From positions 248,001 to 312,000 of the forward strand of contig NZ_JAKCFB010000006.1 of assembly GCF_024198235.1 (NCBI RefSeq): 64,000 nucleotides of DNA, given 5' to 3'. Positions within the stretch are counted from its first letter, which is position 1. The number at the start of each line of letters is the position of its first letter. This DNA comes from Myxococcus dinghuensis. Lineage in GTDB: Bacteria; Myxococcota; Myxococcia; Myxococcales; Myxococcaceae. Positions 9,653 through 18,704 of this stretch are shown here, piece by piece. Under the pieces are notes generated by a model that worked only from the letters and a program-made list of their open reading frames with translations, was not told the origin of the DNA and did not search any database. A program made the translations under genes and the position numbers.

Positions 9653-11470
9653 ATGTCCCAGACCTTCCTGAAGCGCCGCATGACCGTGTGGGGAAGTACA
9701 CTCCTGTTCATCGGCTCCGCCTGCACGAGCCAGGCCCCCATGGCGGTCGGCGAGAACCGGACCCGCGCCGCTCCCGTCTCCGTCGCCACCGCCCCTTCTG
9801 GTGCCCAGGGAGAGGCCGCGCTCGATGACGTCGACACCGAGACCCAGCCCGACCCCTCTGTGGAGGAGAAGGCGGCGGCCAAGGCGGAAGGAGAGCGCGC
9901 CGTCGGCCGTGTGGCGCCCCCGGCCTCCCCCGCCCCGATGAAGGCAGCGCCCATGACCCGGGCGGCGGCACCGTCCGCCGCTGGGACTCCCATGATGCAA
10001 CTGCAGCCGATGCAGGAGCTCGCGTCGCCCAAGGACCTGTCGCGGAAGAAGGCGATGGACGGCGCGTTCGCGGACACGTCGGACGTCGGCGGCGCGGAGG
10101 GTGGGGGCAACACGTTCGAGGCCTGGAAGCCGAACACCTTCACCGAGACGGCGAAGGATCCGCTGTCCACCTTCGCCGCGGACGTGGACACCGCGTCGTA
10201 CACGGTGGCCCGGCGCTACCTGGTCCAGGGCAACCTGCCCCCCGGGTCCTCCGTGCGCGTGGAGGAGTTCGTCAACTACTTCAAGTACCGCTACGCCCCG
10301 CCGGAGAAGGGGGCCTTCACCGTGCACCTGGAGGCCGCACCCTCGCCCTTCAACACGAAGCGCCACTTCATGCGGGTGGGTGTGCAGGGCAAGGTCGTCT
10401 CGCGCTCGCAGCGCAAGGTCGCGCACCTGGTGTTCCTCGTGGACACCAGCGGCTCCATGGCCTCCAGCGACAAGCTGCCCCTGGCGAAGGAGGCCATCAA
10501 GATCGCGGTGAAGAACCTGAACGAGAACGACACGGTGGCCATCGTCACCTATGCGGGCTCGACGCGGGACGTGCTGCCGCCCACGCCCGCCACGGACATC
10601 AAGCGCATCCACGCCGCGCTCGACATGCTCGAGGCCGGCGGTGGCACCTCCATGGGCACGGGGATGGAGCTGGCGTACCGCCACGCCGTGAAGAAGGCCG
10701 CGGGCGGCGTGGTGTCCCGCGTGGTGGTGCTCACGGACGGCGACACCAACATCGGCCCCAACCTCTCTCCGCAGTCCATGCTGGAGAGCATCCACAAGTA
10801 CGTGGCGGAGGGCGTCACCCTCACCACGGTGGGCTTCGGCATGGGGAACTACCGCGATGACCTGATGGAGAAGCTCGCCGACAAGGGCAACGGCAACTGC
10901 TTCTACGTCGACAGCTACAAGGAGGCGCGCAAGGTCTTCGAGACGCAACTGACCGGCACGCTGGAGGTCATCGCCAAGGACGTGAAGCTCCAGGTGGAGT
11001 TCAACCCCGTCGCGGTGAAGCGCTACCGCCTGCTGGGCTACGAGAACCGCGACGTGGCGGACCGCGACTTCCGCAACGACAAGGTGGACGCGGGTGAGAT
11101 CGGCGCGGGCCACAACGTGACCGCCCTGTACGAGGTGGAGCTGGAGCGGGAGACGAACGCCCCGCTGGCCACCGTGCGCGTGCGCGCCAAGGCGCCCAAC
11201 GGCACCGAGGCGTCCGAACAGGCCTTCGCCTTCGAGCGCGCGAAGCTGCGCGAGTCGCTGGAGGCCGCGTCGCCCGACTTCCGCTTCGCCGTGGCCGTCG
11301 CGTCCACCGCGGACATCCTCCGCGGCAACCCGGCCACCGAGGGCTGGAGCCTGATGACCGCGCAGAAGCTGGCGGAGGGCGCCGCCGCCGGGGACGCGGA
11401 TCGACTGGAGTTCGTGAAGCTGGTGGCCCAGGCACGTGCGATCTCGGGAGCCTCGGCGCGGGGGCGCTGA
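9653..11470 (+). CDS. VWA-domain lipoprotein, YfbK-like
   Basis: A 605-residue protein. The N-terminus has a positively charged start, a hydrophobic stretch and the lipobox IGSAC with Cys24, so it is probably a lipoprotein. A proline/alanine-rich linker follows, then a conserved segment ([20 protein letters not shown]) typical of the YfbK group, the von Willebrand A domain with the MIDAS motif DTSGS at about residue 263, and a C-terminal domain usual in this group. VWA domains bind a divalent metal and mediate protein-protein contact; the partner here is unknown. GGAG stands 6 bases before the ATG. It is monocistronic and followed by a hairpin shared with the convergent gene. Confidence 0.9.
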   Translation: MSQTFLKRRMTVWGSTLLFIGSACTSQAPMAVGENRTRAAPVSVATAPSGAQGEAALDDVDTETQPDPSVEEKAAAKAEGERAVGRVAPPASPAPMKAAPMTRAAAPSAAGTPMMQLQPMQELASPKDLSRKKAMDGAFADTSDVGGAEGGGNTFEAWKPNTFTETAKDPLSTFAADVDTASYTVARRYLVQGNLPPGSSVRVEEFVNYFKYRYAPPEKGAFTVHLEAAPSPFNTKRHFMRVGVQGKVVSRSQRKVAHLVFLVDTSGSMASSDKLPLAKEAIKIAVKNLNENDTVAIVTYAGSTRDVLPPTPATDIKRIHAALDMLEAGGGTSMGTGMELAYRHAVKKAAGGVVSRVVVLTDGDTNIGPNLSPQSMLESIHKYVAEGVTLTTVGFGMGNYRDDLMEKLADKGNGNCFYVDSYKEARKVFETQLTGTLEVIAKDVKLQVEFNPVAVKRYRLLGYENRDVADRDFRNDKVDAGEIGAGHNVTALYEVELERETNAPLATVRVRAKAPNGTEASEQAFAFERAKLRESLEAASPDFRFAVAVASTADILRGNPATEGWSLMTAQKLAEGAAAGDADRLEFVKLVAQARAISGASARGR

Positions 11471-11496
11471 GACTCCTGGCACGACTGGGGGGACAC

Positions 11497-11533
11497 GGGG
11501 TGGGAGGCCTTCGGGGGAGGCGCCTCCCACCCC
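11497..11533. terminator. Hairpin between convergent genes, likely bidirectional terminator
   Basis: A perfect 12-bp stem (GGGGTGGGAGGC at 11497-11508 with its complement at 11522-11533) and 13-nt loop lies in the 75-bp gap between the convergent VWA and lipoprotein genes. No long T-run follows on either side, so its strength is uncertain. Confidence 0.6.
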
Positions 11534-11545
11534 TTGGACTTCACC

Positions 11546-12157
11546 TCACGGGAACGCCGCGACGGTGGGCGGCGTGGTGCTGGTGAAGAAGTCCGGGTAC
11601 GTCACGGTGTAGTGGCTCCCGCTGCCCGTCTCGCCGTAGATGACGCCCGTCTTGGAGCCAGAGACCGTCACGGTGGTGCCGTCCGCTTCCACCGCCACGG
11701 TCGCCGACTCCACGTTCCCCGCCCCCAGGTAGACGGCGATCGTGGCCGTCCGCAGGATGGCCAGCGTGGCCGGGTCCACGTGCTGCACGGTGACCGTGGT
11801 GGGCGAACTGCCACTGACGCTCGACTTCTTGGTGAAGGCCGTGGCGACGCCCAGGCTGTTCCCCGCCACGGTCCGCGACGGCTCCAGGATGACCGACGTG
11901 CCCAGCGTCACCAGCCCACCGCCATATGGACACGAGGGGATCGGCTGGCGGATGAGCTTGGCGTCATAGGCCGGCGGCGTTACCCCCGACTGGGGATAGG
12001 CCGTGATGCTGAAGATGCAGCCACCGAACGACACGGATGTCACCGCTGACTCATGCTGCGCCAGCGAATCCTCCTGCCCAATGGCTCCATCCGCTCCGCC
12101 ACAGGCGGGGAGCAGGACGGCGGCGCAAAGATAGACAGCCCGTTTGAAGAATTGCAT
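11546..12157 (-). CDS. Hypothetical lipoprotein
   Basis: A 203-residue protein with a clear lipoprotein signal (MQFFKRAVYLCAAVLLPAC; the lipobox cysteine is residue 19). The mature part is rich in threonine, serine and valine and seems to be mostly beta strands (for example VAVEADGTTVTVSGSKTGV). I recognise no family. The start at 12157 is supported by AAGGAG nine bases upstream, while the longer open frame lacks a signal sequence. It is probably an outer-membrane-attached periplasmic or surface protein. It diverges from the expansin-like gene, leaving a shared upstream region of about 130 bp. Confidence 0.75.
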   Translation of the reverse strand: MQFFKRAVYLCAAVLLPACGGADGAIGQEDSLAQHESAVTSVSFGGCIFSITAYPQSGVTPPAYDAKLIRQPIPSCPYGGGLVTLGTSVILEPSRTVAGNSLGVATAFTKKSSVSGSSPTTVTVQHVDPATLAILRTATIAVYLGAGNVESATVAVEADGTTVTVSGSKTGVIYGETGSGSHYTVTYPDFFTSTTPPTVAAFP

Positions 12158-12284
12158 TGCGTGACAACTCCTTTGCTCGCGGGGGAAGCGCGCGCAAGCT
12201 AGCAGGCATGCAAGTCTTTGCGTGAACAATCCCCGAGCGTTCACGCGACGAAACATGGACGCAATGCGCTATCATCGGCCGCGT

Positions 12285-12983
12285 ATGCGCTCATTCCCTC
12301 TTCCGTCCCGCGTCCTGCTGTTCCCCGTCGCCACCGCGCTCCTCGCCTGTGCGGGGTGTAGCGATGACCCCACCGGCGGAGGTGTGCCGTTGGGGGAGGA
12401 GCAGAAGGGCATCGCGACCTATTACGACGCCACGGGCGCCGGCAATTGCAGCTACGACCCCAGCCCGGGCGACCTGATGGTGGCGGCCATGAACACGCCC
12501 CAGTACGCCAACAGCGCGGCCTGCGGCCAGTGCGTGGACATCCAGGGCCCCAGCGGCTCGGTGCGCGTGCGCATCGTCGACCGCTGCCCCGAGTGCGAGG
12601 CGGGCCATCTCGACCTGAGCCGCGAGGCCTTCGCGAAGATCGCCGAGATGCGCCTGGGCCGCGTGGACATCACCTGGAAGGTGGTCTCCTGCGACGTGGC
12701 CGGCGGCCTCGAGTACCACTTCAAGAACGGCAGCAACCCGTGGTGGACGGCCATCCAGGTGCGGAACCACCGGCTGCCCATCTCCAAGCTGGAGTGGCGG
12801 CGCGGGAACGGCGCCTGGCAGAACGTGCCGCGACAGGACTACAACTACTTCGTCAACGAGAGCGGCATGGGGGAAGGCGCCTTCAACGTCCGGGTGACGT
12901 CGTCCACGGGGGAGCAGGTGGAGGACACCCTGCCCGGCGTCCTGGACAACGGCACGTACGAGGGTGACAGCCAGTTCCGCTGA
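12285..12983 (+). CDS. Bacterial expansin-like lipoprotein (DPBB + CBM63 domains)
   Basis: A 232-residue protein. A signal sequence ends in LLACAGC, with Cys22 or Cys25 as the lipid-attached residue. Residues about 40-130 form a double-psi beta-barrel like expansin domain 1 (GIATYYDATGAGNC, AACGQCVDIQGP, VRIVDRCPECEAGHLDLS; the Asp in HLDLS matches the essential acid). Residues about 140-230 match the cellulose-binding expansin domain 2: NPWWTAIQVRNHRLPI carries the aromatic pair, and DYNYF the further aromatic. Expansins loosen plant or fungal wall polymers without hydrolysis. Starts at 12222, 12255 and 12264 are also in frame; 12285 gives the cleanest signal peptide. Confidence 0.85.
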   Translation: MRSFPLPSRVLLFPVATALLACAGCSDDPTGGGVPLGEEQKGIATYYDATGAGNCSYDPSPGDLMVAAMNTPQYANSAACGQCVDIQGPSGSVRVRIVDRCPECEAGHLDLSREAFAKIAEMRLGRVDITWKVVSCDVAGGLEYHFKNGSNPWWTAIQVRNHRLPISKLEWRRGNGAWQNVPRQDYNYFVNESGMGEGAFNVRVTSSTGEQVEDTLPGVLDNGTYEGDSQFR

Positions 12984-13035
12984 AGCCCCCTCCCCGCCCG
13001 CGACACCCGGGGCCATGGCCCCGGGCGCCTCGACG

Positions 13036-16000
13036 TCACCGCCGCAGCATGGAGCGCAGCAGCTCCAGCGCCTCGGTGACGCCCTGCCAGACCTGGAGCG
13101 ACTTGACGCCCTCGCCCTCGCCCTGGATGGCGCGGCGGGAGGCGCGCTCCAGCGGCAGCAGCGCGCCCTCCACCAGCTCGATCTGCCGGCTGAGCTCCGC
13201 GGGGGACGGCCCCACGGCGTTGGCGGTGCGCTGGAGGGCCTCCACCGGCACCTGGGCGGACACGTTCACCGGCCGCTCCGCCAGCGAGGAGAGCGCCCGG
13301 GAGAGCTGCTCCATGTACGGGCCGAAGTCCGTCTGGGGCGCGGCCACCGCCGCCGGCTGCGCCACGGGCGTCGCCACCCGTTCGGTGAGGGCCTTGAGCA
13401 GTTGGGCCAGGTGCTTCAGGTACGGCGTCATGTCCGTGGCGGCGGCGGGCGCGGGAGCCGGCTGCACGTCCTTCACCTCCCGACCCACCCTGGCGACCTC
13501 CAGCACCGCGTCGCGCAGCGCCTCCAGGTACGGCAGCGCCTCCGCCGCGGGGCTCTCGTCCTGGGACGTGCCCTGCTGGACCTGGGTGGCGGCCTGGACC
13601 ACCGCGTCGCGCACCGCGCCCAGTTGCTCCTCGATGCCGCTGAGCTGGCCGGTGACGCGGGCGACGGGGTCGTCCTCCTTGCCCCCCATGCGCTTGACGC
13701 GCGCGAAGCCCTGCTTGATCTCCTCCCACCGCTTCGCCTTCTCCGGCGTCAGGCGGCCCCGCAGCTCCGCCAGCTTGAGGAGGTTCTGCTCGGCCGCCGT
13801 GGTGAGCGTCTGGGATTCGCCCTGGTAGTGGTCGTCGACGAGCCGCTCCAGCTCCGCGTCCGTCATGGCCGCGACGAGCTTCTCCGCCAGCTTGCCCATG
13901 TTGCGGTAGCTGCCCTGGAGCTTGAACGCCGGCTCCGTGCGGAAGCGCTCGTCCTGCGCCGCCGAGGCGATGTACTGCATGTTCACCTTCAGCAGCACCG
14001 ACTGGACGCGGAACATCCGCTGGAAGATGGCGATGATCTCCTGGAGCTCCGCCGCCGCGTAGCCGTGCTTCAGCTCACCCGCGGGCACCTCCTCGCCCTG
14101 CGCCATGCGGATGATGCGGTGCGTGTCCGCCGCGTCGCGCGTCGCCAGCGGCGCCGTCACCACGTTCGACGTCAGCGCGTTCTCCAGGTAGCTGAGCGCG
14201 AACAGGTGCTCCTTCCCGTCGAGGATGTCACCCAGGTTGTAGGTGTCCGCGCGGTTGGCGAGCATGTCCGGGATGCGGAAGCGCTCGCCCGTCTCCGTGT
14301 ACGGGTTGCCCGCCATGACGACGCAGAACTTCTTGCCGCGCAGGTCGTAGGTGCGCGTGCGGCCGTTCCAGACGCCCTCGACGCGGCGCTGGCCGTCGCA
14401 CAGCGAGATGAACTTCTGGAGCAGCTCCGGGTCGGTGTGCTGGATGTCGTCGAGGTAGAGCATCACGTTGTTGCCCATCTCGAAGGACAGGTTGATGCGC
14501 TCCACCTCCTGGCGGGCCGTGGCGTTGGGGGCTTCCGCCGGGTCCAACGACTTCACCGCGTGACCCAGCGCCGGACCGTTCACCTTCACGAAGGCGAGCC
14601 CCAGCCGGCTGGCCACGTACTCCATCAACGTCGTCTTGCCGTAGCCCGGCGGCGACATGAGCAGCAGCATGCCCATGCGGTCGGTGCGCTTGCCCTCGCC
14701 CGCGGCGCCGAGCTGCTTGGCGAAGTTCGCGCCGATGAGCGGCAGGTACACCTCGTCGATGAGCCGGTTGCGCACGAAGGACGACAGCACCTTGGGCGAC
14801 AGCTCGTCCAGGCGCAGCTTGCGGCGCTCGCGCTCCAACAGGTCCCGCAGGAGCGCCCGGTACGCCTGGTACTGGGGCACGCGAAGCTGTCGGAACTCCC
14901 CCAGCCGCGCCAGGAACTCGTCCAGGCGCACCGCCAGCTTGCGGTCCTGGATGCGCGGATGGCTGCCGAGCAGGCCCGTCACCTCCGTCGCCATCAGGGC
15001 GCCCGCGGGCTCGCGATCCAGCTTGCGGTCCGTGAGCAGCAGCACGGCCGCCTCCAGGGCCACGTGGACCGCGTCACCGGGCCCCCCCTCTCTCTGCGAG
15101 AGATAGGCGTCCACCCACGCGCGGGCGACCTCCAGCCGGGAGGCCAGGTCCTTCTCCAGGCCACGCAGGTCCTCCTCGAACGCGGAGCGCGTCCCCTGCC
15201 GGTCGAGCTGCGCCAGCAGCGCGTCCCGCAGCGCCAGCGCCTCGCCGCTCGTGGTGAAGCGGGGGCGCTCCACCGCCAGCTCCTCCACGAGGTACCGGCC
15301 GGCCAGCCGCGCCTCCGCGGGCGAGTGCTTCACGCCATGCTTCTGGAGGAAGGCGGCCACGGCCTCGCCCAGCGCGATGCCCAGCTCCCCCATCCCGCCC
15401 GCGGAGATGAACGTCCTGCGGAGCCGCGCCAGGCTCCGCGCGCGCCGGTGCAGGAGCGTCCGGACCCCCTCGTCCGCGTCGAAGGCCCAGTACAACGCGG
15501 CCCACGCCCGGGGCAGCGGCGCGAAGCGCAACAGCCCCGCGCCCTGGTGCAGGTGGAGCAGCTTCTCCAGCAGCGCCGTCGCGTCGACGTCGTGGACGCC
15601 GCGCTCGTAGCCCTCGTCGAAGCGGTCCGCGGCGACCGCGCGCACGCGCTCCAGCAGGCTGCCGGCCATGAGGGCCTCGTGGAGCACCGTCAGCGTCAGG
15701 CCGCCCCGCCCCTCCTCCGCGTCCGTCAGCACGCAGGAGGCCAGGTACTCGGCGCGGTACACGTCACGCGTCTCGGAGACGAGGTGCTGCTCCCAGAGGT
15801 CCTGGTACTCGAGCAGCTTGGGGTCCTCGAGCTTCTGCGCGTAGTCCGTGCCGGAGAGCTGGAGGAAGAGCGCGCCGTCGCGAGGCACGAGCGTCAGGTC
15901 CAGCGGCTGGGTGTTGACGTTGAAGCGGTACGTCCCCAGCTTGATGAGCGCGTCGCCCTCCGCGAACAGGTCCTGCTTGTCGCGCAGCGCCCGCAGCGCG

Positions 16001-18540
16001 TCCTGCTTCGCGGACTTCAGGCGCGACAGGACCTCGTCGGAGCGGACGCTGTCCTGGAGCGCCAGGAGCTGCTCGGCGAGCTGCCGCAGCTTCAGGATCA
16101 TCGCGTCGGTGGCGAAGTAGCCGTTGAGTTCGTCGTCGGACTTGAAGGACTTCGCGCGGCGCTGCACGCCCTGGAGGATGCGCTCGGCCGCGCCGAACAG
16201 GCTCTGCGCGCGGCGCTGGCGCTCGTCCACGAGCGTCTGCTTGCGCGCGCCGAACGCCTCCAGCAGCTCCTCGCGCTTCTGGGTGATCTGCCCCAGGAAC
16301 TCGTCGAACTCGCCGAAGCGCCCCTCCAGCTCCTCCAACTGGACGGTGAGCCGGGACAGGCCCTCGTCGCACTTCTCCGGCAGGTCCGCCTGGGCCAGGG
16401 CGTTCTCGATGGCCTGCCCGAGCAGCCGGAACTGCGCGCCGAACTCCGCGCGCTTCTCCCGGCCCGACAACTCCTTGCGCTTGGCCGCGAGGCTGGCGCG
16501 CACCCGGTTGAGGCGGCCGAACAGCTCGGAGATGCCCTCCAGGATGCGGGCGCGGGCCAGCGGGTCACCCACCTGGAGCCCGCCGACGACCTCGCCCAGC
16601 ACCGTCAGGCCCTGGGCCGTCTTCTCCACGTCCTCACCCAGCGGCGCCAGCTCCACCGTGGTCTGCACGGGCTCCAGCTTCGCGAGCAGCTCGTCCAGGC
16701 GCGCGGCCAGCGGCTGGAGCGCCTCGCCCTTCTGGAGGAACTCCACGCACCCGGTGCTGGTGCGGTCGGACGCCTCCACCACCGCGGCCTCCAGGGCATC
16801 CACGCGCCCCAGGTCCATGTAGCGGATGTCCTTCAGGGTGATGAGGTGACCGCGCTGCTGGCGCAGCTCCGCCAGCACGAGCATGAATTCCTCGGCCGTG
16901 GTGAGCAGCTCCGGCCGCACGCGCCCGAGCAGCTTCTCCTGCGTCTTCTCCGCCGCGGCCAGGGACTCCGTGGCGCGCTTCTGGAGCGCGAGCACCTTCT
17001 CGAACTCGTCGATGATGAGCTCGGAGGTGCGGCGCAGCGACTCGATGGGCTCCTGGAGCTGCGTCTCCGCGTGCCCCAGCCAGTAGTACGCGTCGAGGGC
17101 GCGCGTCGACGACCCCACCAGGTCCTCGTAGGTGCGCCGGCTGGGCTTCTCCGTCTTCGCGATGCGCTGGAGCGTCAGCGCGTCGGAGATGCCGCGCACC
17201 AGCTCCGCGTTGCCCACCTTGCCCAGGTAGCCGGGCGCGGGCGGCGTGGCCGCGGCGTGCTCGTCCGACACGAACGGCGTCTGCCACACCTGCATGGGGT
17301 GCACGCGCGTGGGCTCCTGCGACGTCTCGCGGAAGACCACCAGCCCGCCGTCCGAGAAGAGGCTGAAGCCGTTGCACACCAGCGGGTTCTGCACCTCCTT
17401 GCGCACCAGGTTGTACGGGAAGAGCAGGTAGCGGCCGTCCTCGCGCTGGTGGAAGACGTAGAGCACGTCCTCCCCGTTGGGCGAGCGGATGACCTGCTTG
17501 AACTCCATGCCCACGCCGGTGGCGTCGCCCTCGAAGACCTTGTAGTCGCCCGTCTGGAGGTAGTACCCGCCGGGGAAGATGACGCCCTGGTCCTCCGGCA
17601 GGCGGATGCAGGCCTGTCCCAGCGCGTCGATGCGCGCCACGTGCTGCGTGCGCGAGTTGAACACGAGGAAGCGCGGCGCCGCCTCGCGGAACGGCTGCAC
17701 GCGCAGGAGGATGAGCGAGCCCACCTGGGCCCAGGCGAACTTCGCGTCGTCCAGCGACTGGTTCGCGTCGTCCACGGGCTCGCTGTAGATGCCCAGCCCG
17801 GTGGACGTGTTGTTCTCCACCTTGACGGTGAGGTCCCCCTTCACCGTCTCCACGAACACCTGGTCCAGCACGTTGACGTGCGGGTGCGCGCCCAGGACGT
17901 AGTTCTCGCGCGTGGCCACCGTCCACTCGAAGTCATGCGACGGCGGGAAGACGTGGTCGCGCTCGCCCTGGTTGTCCACGTACGTCGCGCGGCCGTCCGT
18001 CTCCAGGGTGAAGCGGAAGACCTTGATGTCGCGCGAGGAGCGGCCCGTCTGGAACACCGCCAGCAGCCGCGTGTCCTTGCGCCGCAGTTGCAGGAGCTTG
18101 GCGTCCTTGTAGTAGCGATACAGCTCCCCGAAGTCGCGCACGAAGCGCGGGTCCGCGAGGAAGCCGCCCGCTTCGGTGTGCGGCACGGCGGACAGGTCGA
18201 ACCCCTCCGCCGTCTTCTCGAAGCGATGCAGCGAGAAGACGTCCGCGACGGAGGTCTCCTTCTTCAGGCCGATGAAGACGTTGTACCCGAAGAGCAGGTA
18301 TCGCCCGACGCTGACGATGTCGCGCGCGACGCAGTTGTGCTCGGTGCGCACGCGCTCGTTGCCGGTGATGGAGAGCTCCGTGCCCCCGAAGAACGCCTTG
18401 CGACGCGCGTTGAGGTCGTTCGCCTTCCCGCCCAGCGCGTCCGCCTGCGCGAGCAGGCGCGTCCGGATGACCTCGTAGCTGCCGCCCTCCAGCGCCACCT
18501 CGCCCGCGGGCGCCGCGCCCTTGCCGCCGTCAGTTGCCAT
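13036..18540 (-). CDS. Giant AAA+ ATPase of the DUF3686 type, partner of the flotillin gene
   Basis: An 1834-residue cytosolic protein. Residues 1 to about 520 are a beta-rich region that I assign from memory to the DUF3686 family (often labelled DNA repair ATPase without direct evidence). About 520-1240 is long alpha-helical, coiled-coil-rich. The AAA+ domain follows: Walker A GYGKTT with Lys1302, Walker B MLYLDDIQH with Asp1364-Asp1365, sensor 1 VVMAGN, and a conserved RFRIPDMLANRAD that may hold the arginine finger. The C-terminus (about 1500-1834) is helical and alanine-rich. It lies 164 bp downstream of the flotillin gene in the same direction. It probably acts as a remodelling ATPase at the flotillin-bound membrane; the client is unknown. 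Confidence 0.85.
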   Translation of the reverse strand: MATDGGKGAAPAGEVALEGGSYEVIRTRLLAQADALGGKANDLNARRKAFFGGTELSITGNERVRTEHNCVARDIVSVGRYLLFGYNVFIGLKKETSVADVFSLHRFEKTAEGFDLSAVPHTEAGGFLADPRFVRDFGELYRYYKDAKLLQLRRKDTRLLAVFQTGRSSRDIKVFRFTLETDGRATYVDNQGERDHVFPPSHDFEWTVATRENYVLGAHPHVNVLDQVFVETVKGDLTVKVENNTSTGLGIYSEPVDDANQSLDDAKFAWAQVGSLILLRVQPFREAAPRFLVFNSRTQHVARIDALGQACIRLPEDQGVIFPGGYYLQTGDYKVFEGDATGVGMEFKQVIRSPNGEDVLYVFHQREDGRYLLFPYNLVRKEVQNPLVCNGFSLFSDGGLVVFRETSQEPTRVHPMQVWQTPFVSDEHAAATPPAPGYLGKVGNAELVRGISDALTLQRIAKTEKPSRRTYEDLVGSSTRALDAYYWLGHAETQLQEPIESLRRTSELIIDEFEKVLALQKRATESLAAAEKTQEKLLGRVRPELLTTAEEFMLVLAELRQQRGHLITLKDIRYMDLGRVDALEAAVVEASDRTSTGCVEFLQKGEALQPLAARLDELLAKLEPVQTTVELAPLGEDVEKTAQGLTVLGEVVGGLQVGDPLARARILEGISELFGRLNRVRASLAAKRKELSGREKRAEFGAQFRLLGQAIENALAQADLPEKCDEGLSRLTVQLEELEGRFGEFDEFLGQITQKREELLEAFGARKQTLVDERQRRAQSLFGAAERILQGVQRRAKSFKSDDELNGYFATDAMILKLRQLAEQLLALQDSVRSDEVLSRLKSAKQDALRALRDKQDLFAEGDALIKLGTYRFNVNTQPLDLTLVPRDGALFLQLSGTDYAQKLEDPKLLEYQDLWEQHLVSETRDVYRAEYLASCVLTDAEEGRGGLTLTVLHEALMAGSLLERVRAVAADRFDEGYERGVHDVDATALLEKLLHLHQGAGLLRFAPLPRAWAALYWAFDADEGVRTLLHRRARSLARLRRTFISAGGMGELGIALGEAVAAFLQKHGVKHSPAEARLAGRYLVEELAVERPRFTTSGEALALRDALLAQLDRQGTRSAFEEDLRGLEKDLASRLEVARAWVDAYLSQREGGPGDAVHVALEAAVLLLTDRKLDREPAGALMATEVTGLLGSHPRIQDRKLAVRLDEFLARLGEFRQLRVPQYQAYRALLRDLLERERRKLRLDELSPKVLSSFVRNRLIDEVYLPLIGANFAKQLGAAGEGKRTDRMGMLLLMSPPGYGKTTLMEYVASRLGLAFVKVNGPALGHAVKSLDPAEAPNATARQEVERINLSFEMGNNVMLYLDDIQHTDPELLQKFISLCDGQRRVEGVWNGRTRTYDLRGKKFCVVMAGNPYTETGERFRIPDMLANRADTYNLGDILDGKEHLFALSYLENALTSNVVTAPLATRDAADTHRIIRMAQGEEVPAGELKHGYAAAELQEIIAIFQRMFRVQSVLLKVNMQYIASAAQDERFRTEPAFKLQGSYRNMGKLAEKLVAAMTDAELERLVDDHYQGESQTLTTAAEQNLLKLAELRGRLTPEKAKRWEEIKQGFARVKRMGGKEDDPVARVTGQLSGIEEQLGAVRDAVVQAATQVQQGTSQDESPAAEALPYLEALRDAVLEVARVGREVKDVQPAPAPAAATDMTPYLKHLAQLLKALTERVATPVAQPAAVAAPQTDFGPYMEQLSRALSSLAERPVNVSAQVPVEALQRTANAVGPSPAELSRQIELVEGALLPLERASRRAIQGEGEGVKSLQVWQGVTEALELLRSMLRR

Positions 18541-18704
18541 GCGTGCTCACCGGAAAACCGCGTGGACCCCACCCCCGCTCCCTCACGACGTGGAGGGAGC
18601 GCCAAACCCCAGGCGGTCCCCGGGGCGAGGTCGTCGTTACGTCACGTCTGGACATCCCGGCCGCCACCGCTCCGGGCGATGGCGGCCCCACTCGCTGACC
18701 GGTG

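Noticed and set aside
13036-18540. Calling the giant ATPase a DNA repair enzyme
   Set aside because: No DNA-binding motif or nuclease domain is visible; the common label seems to have no support in the sequence, while the flotillin context suggests a membrane role.
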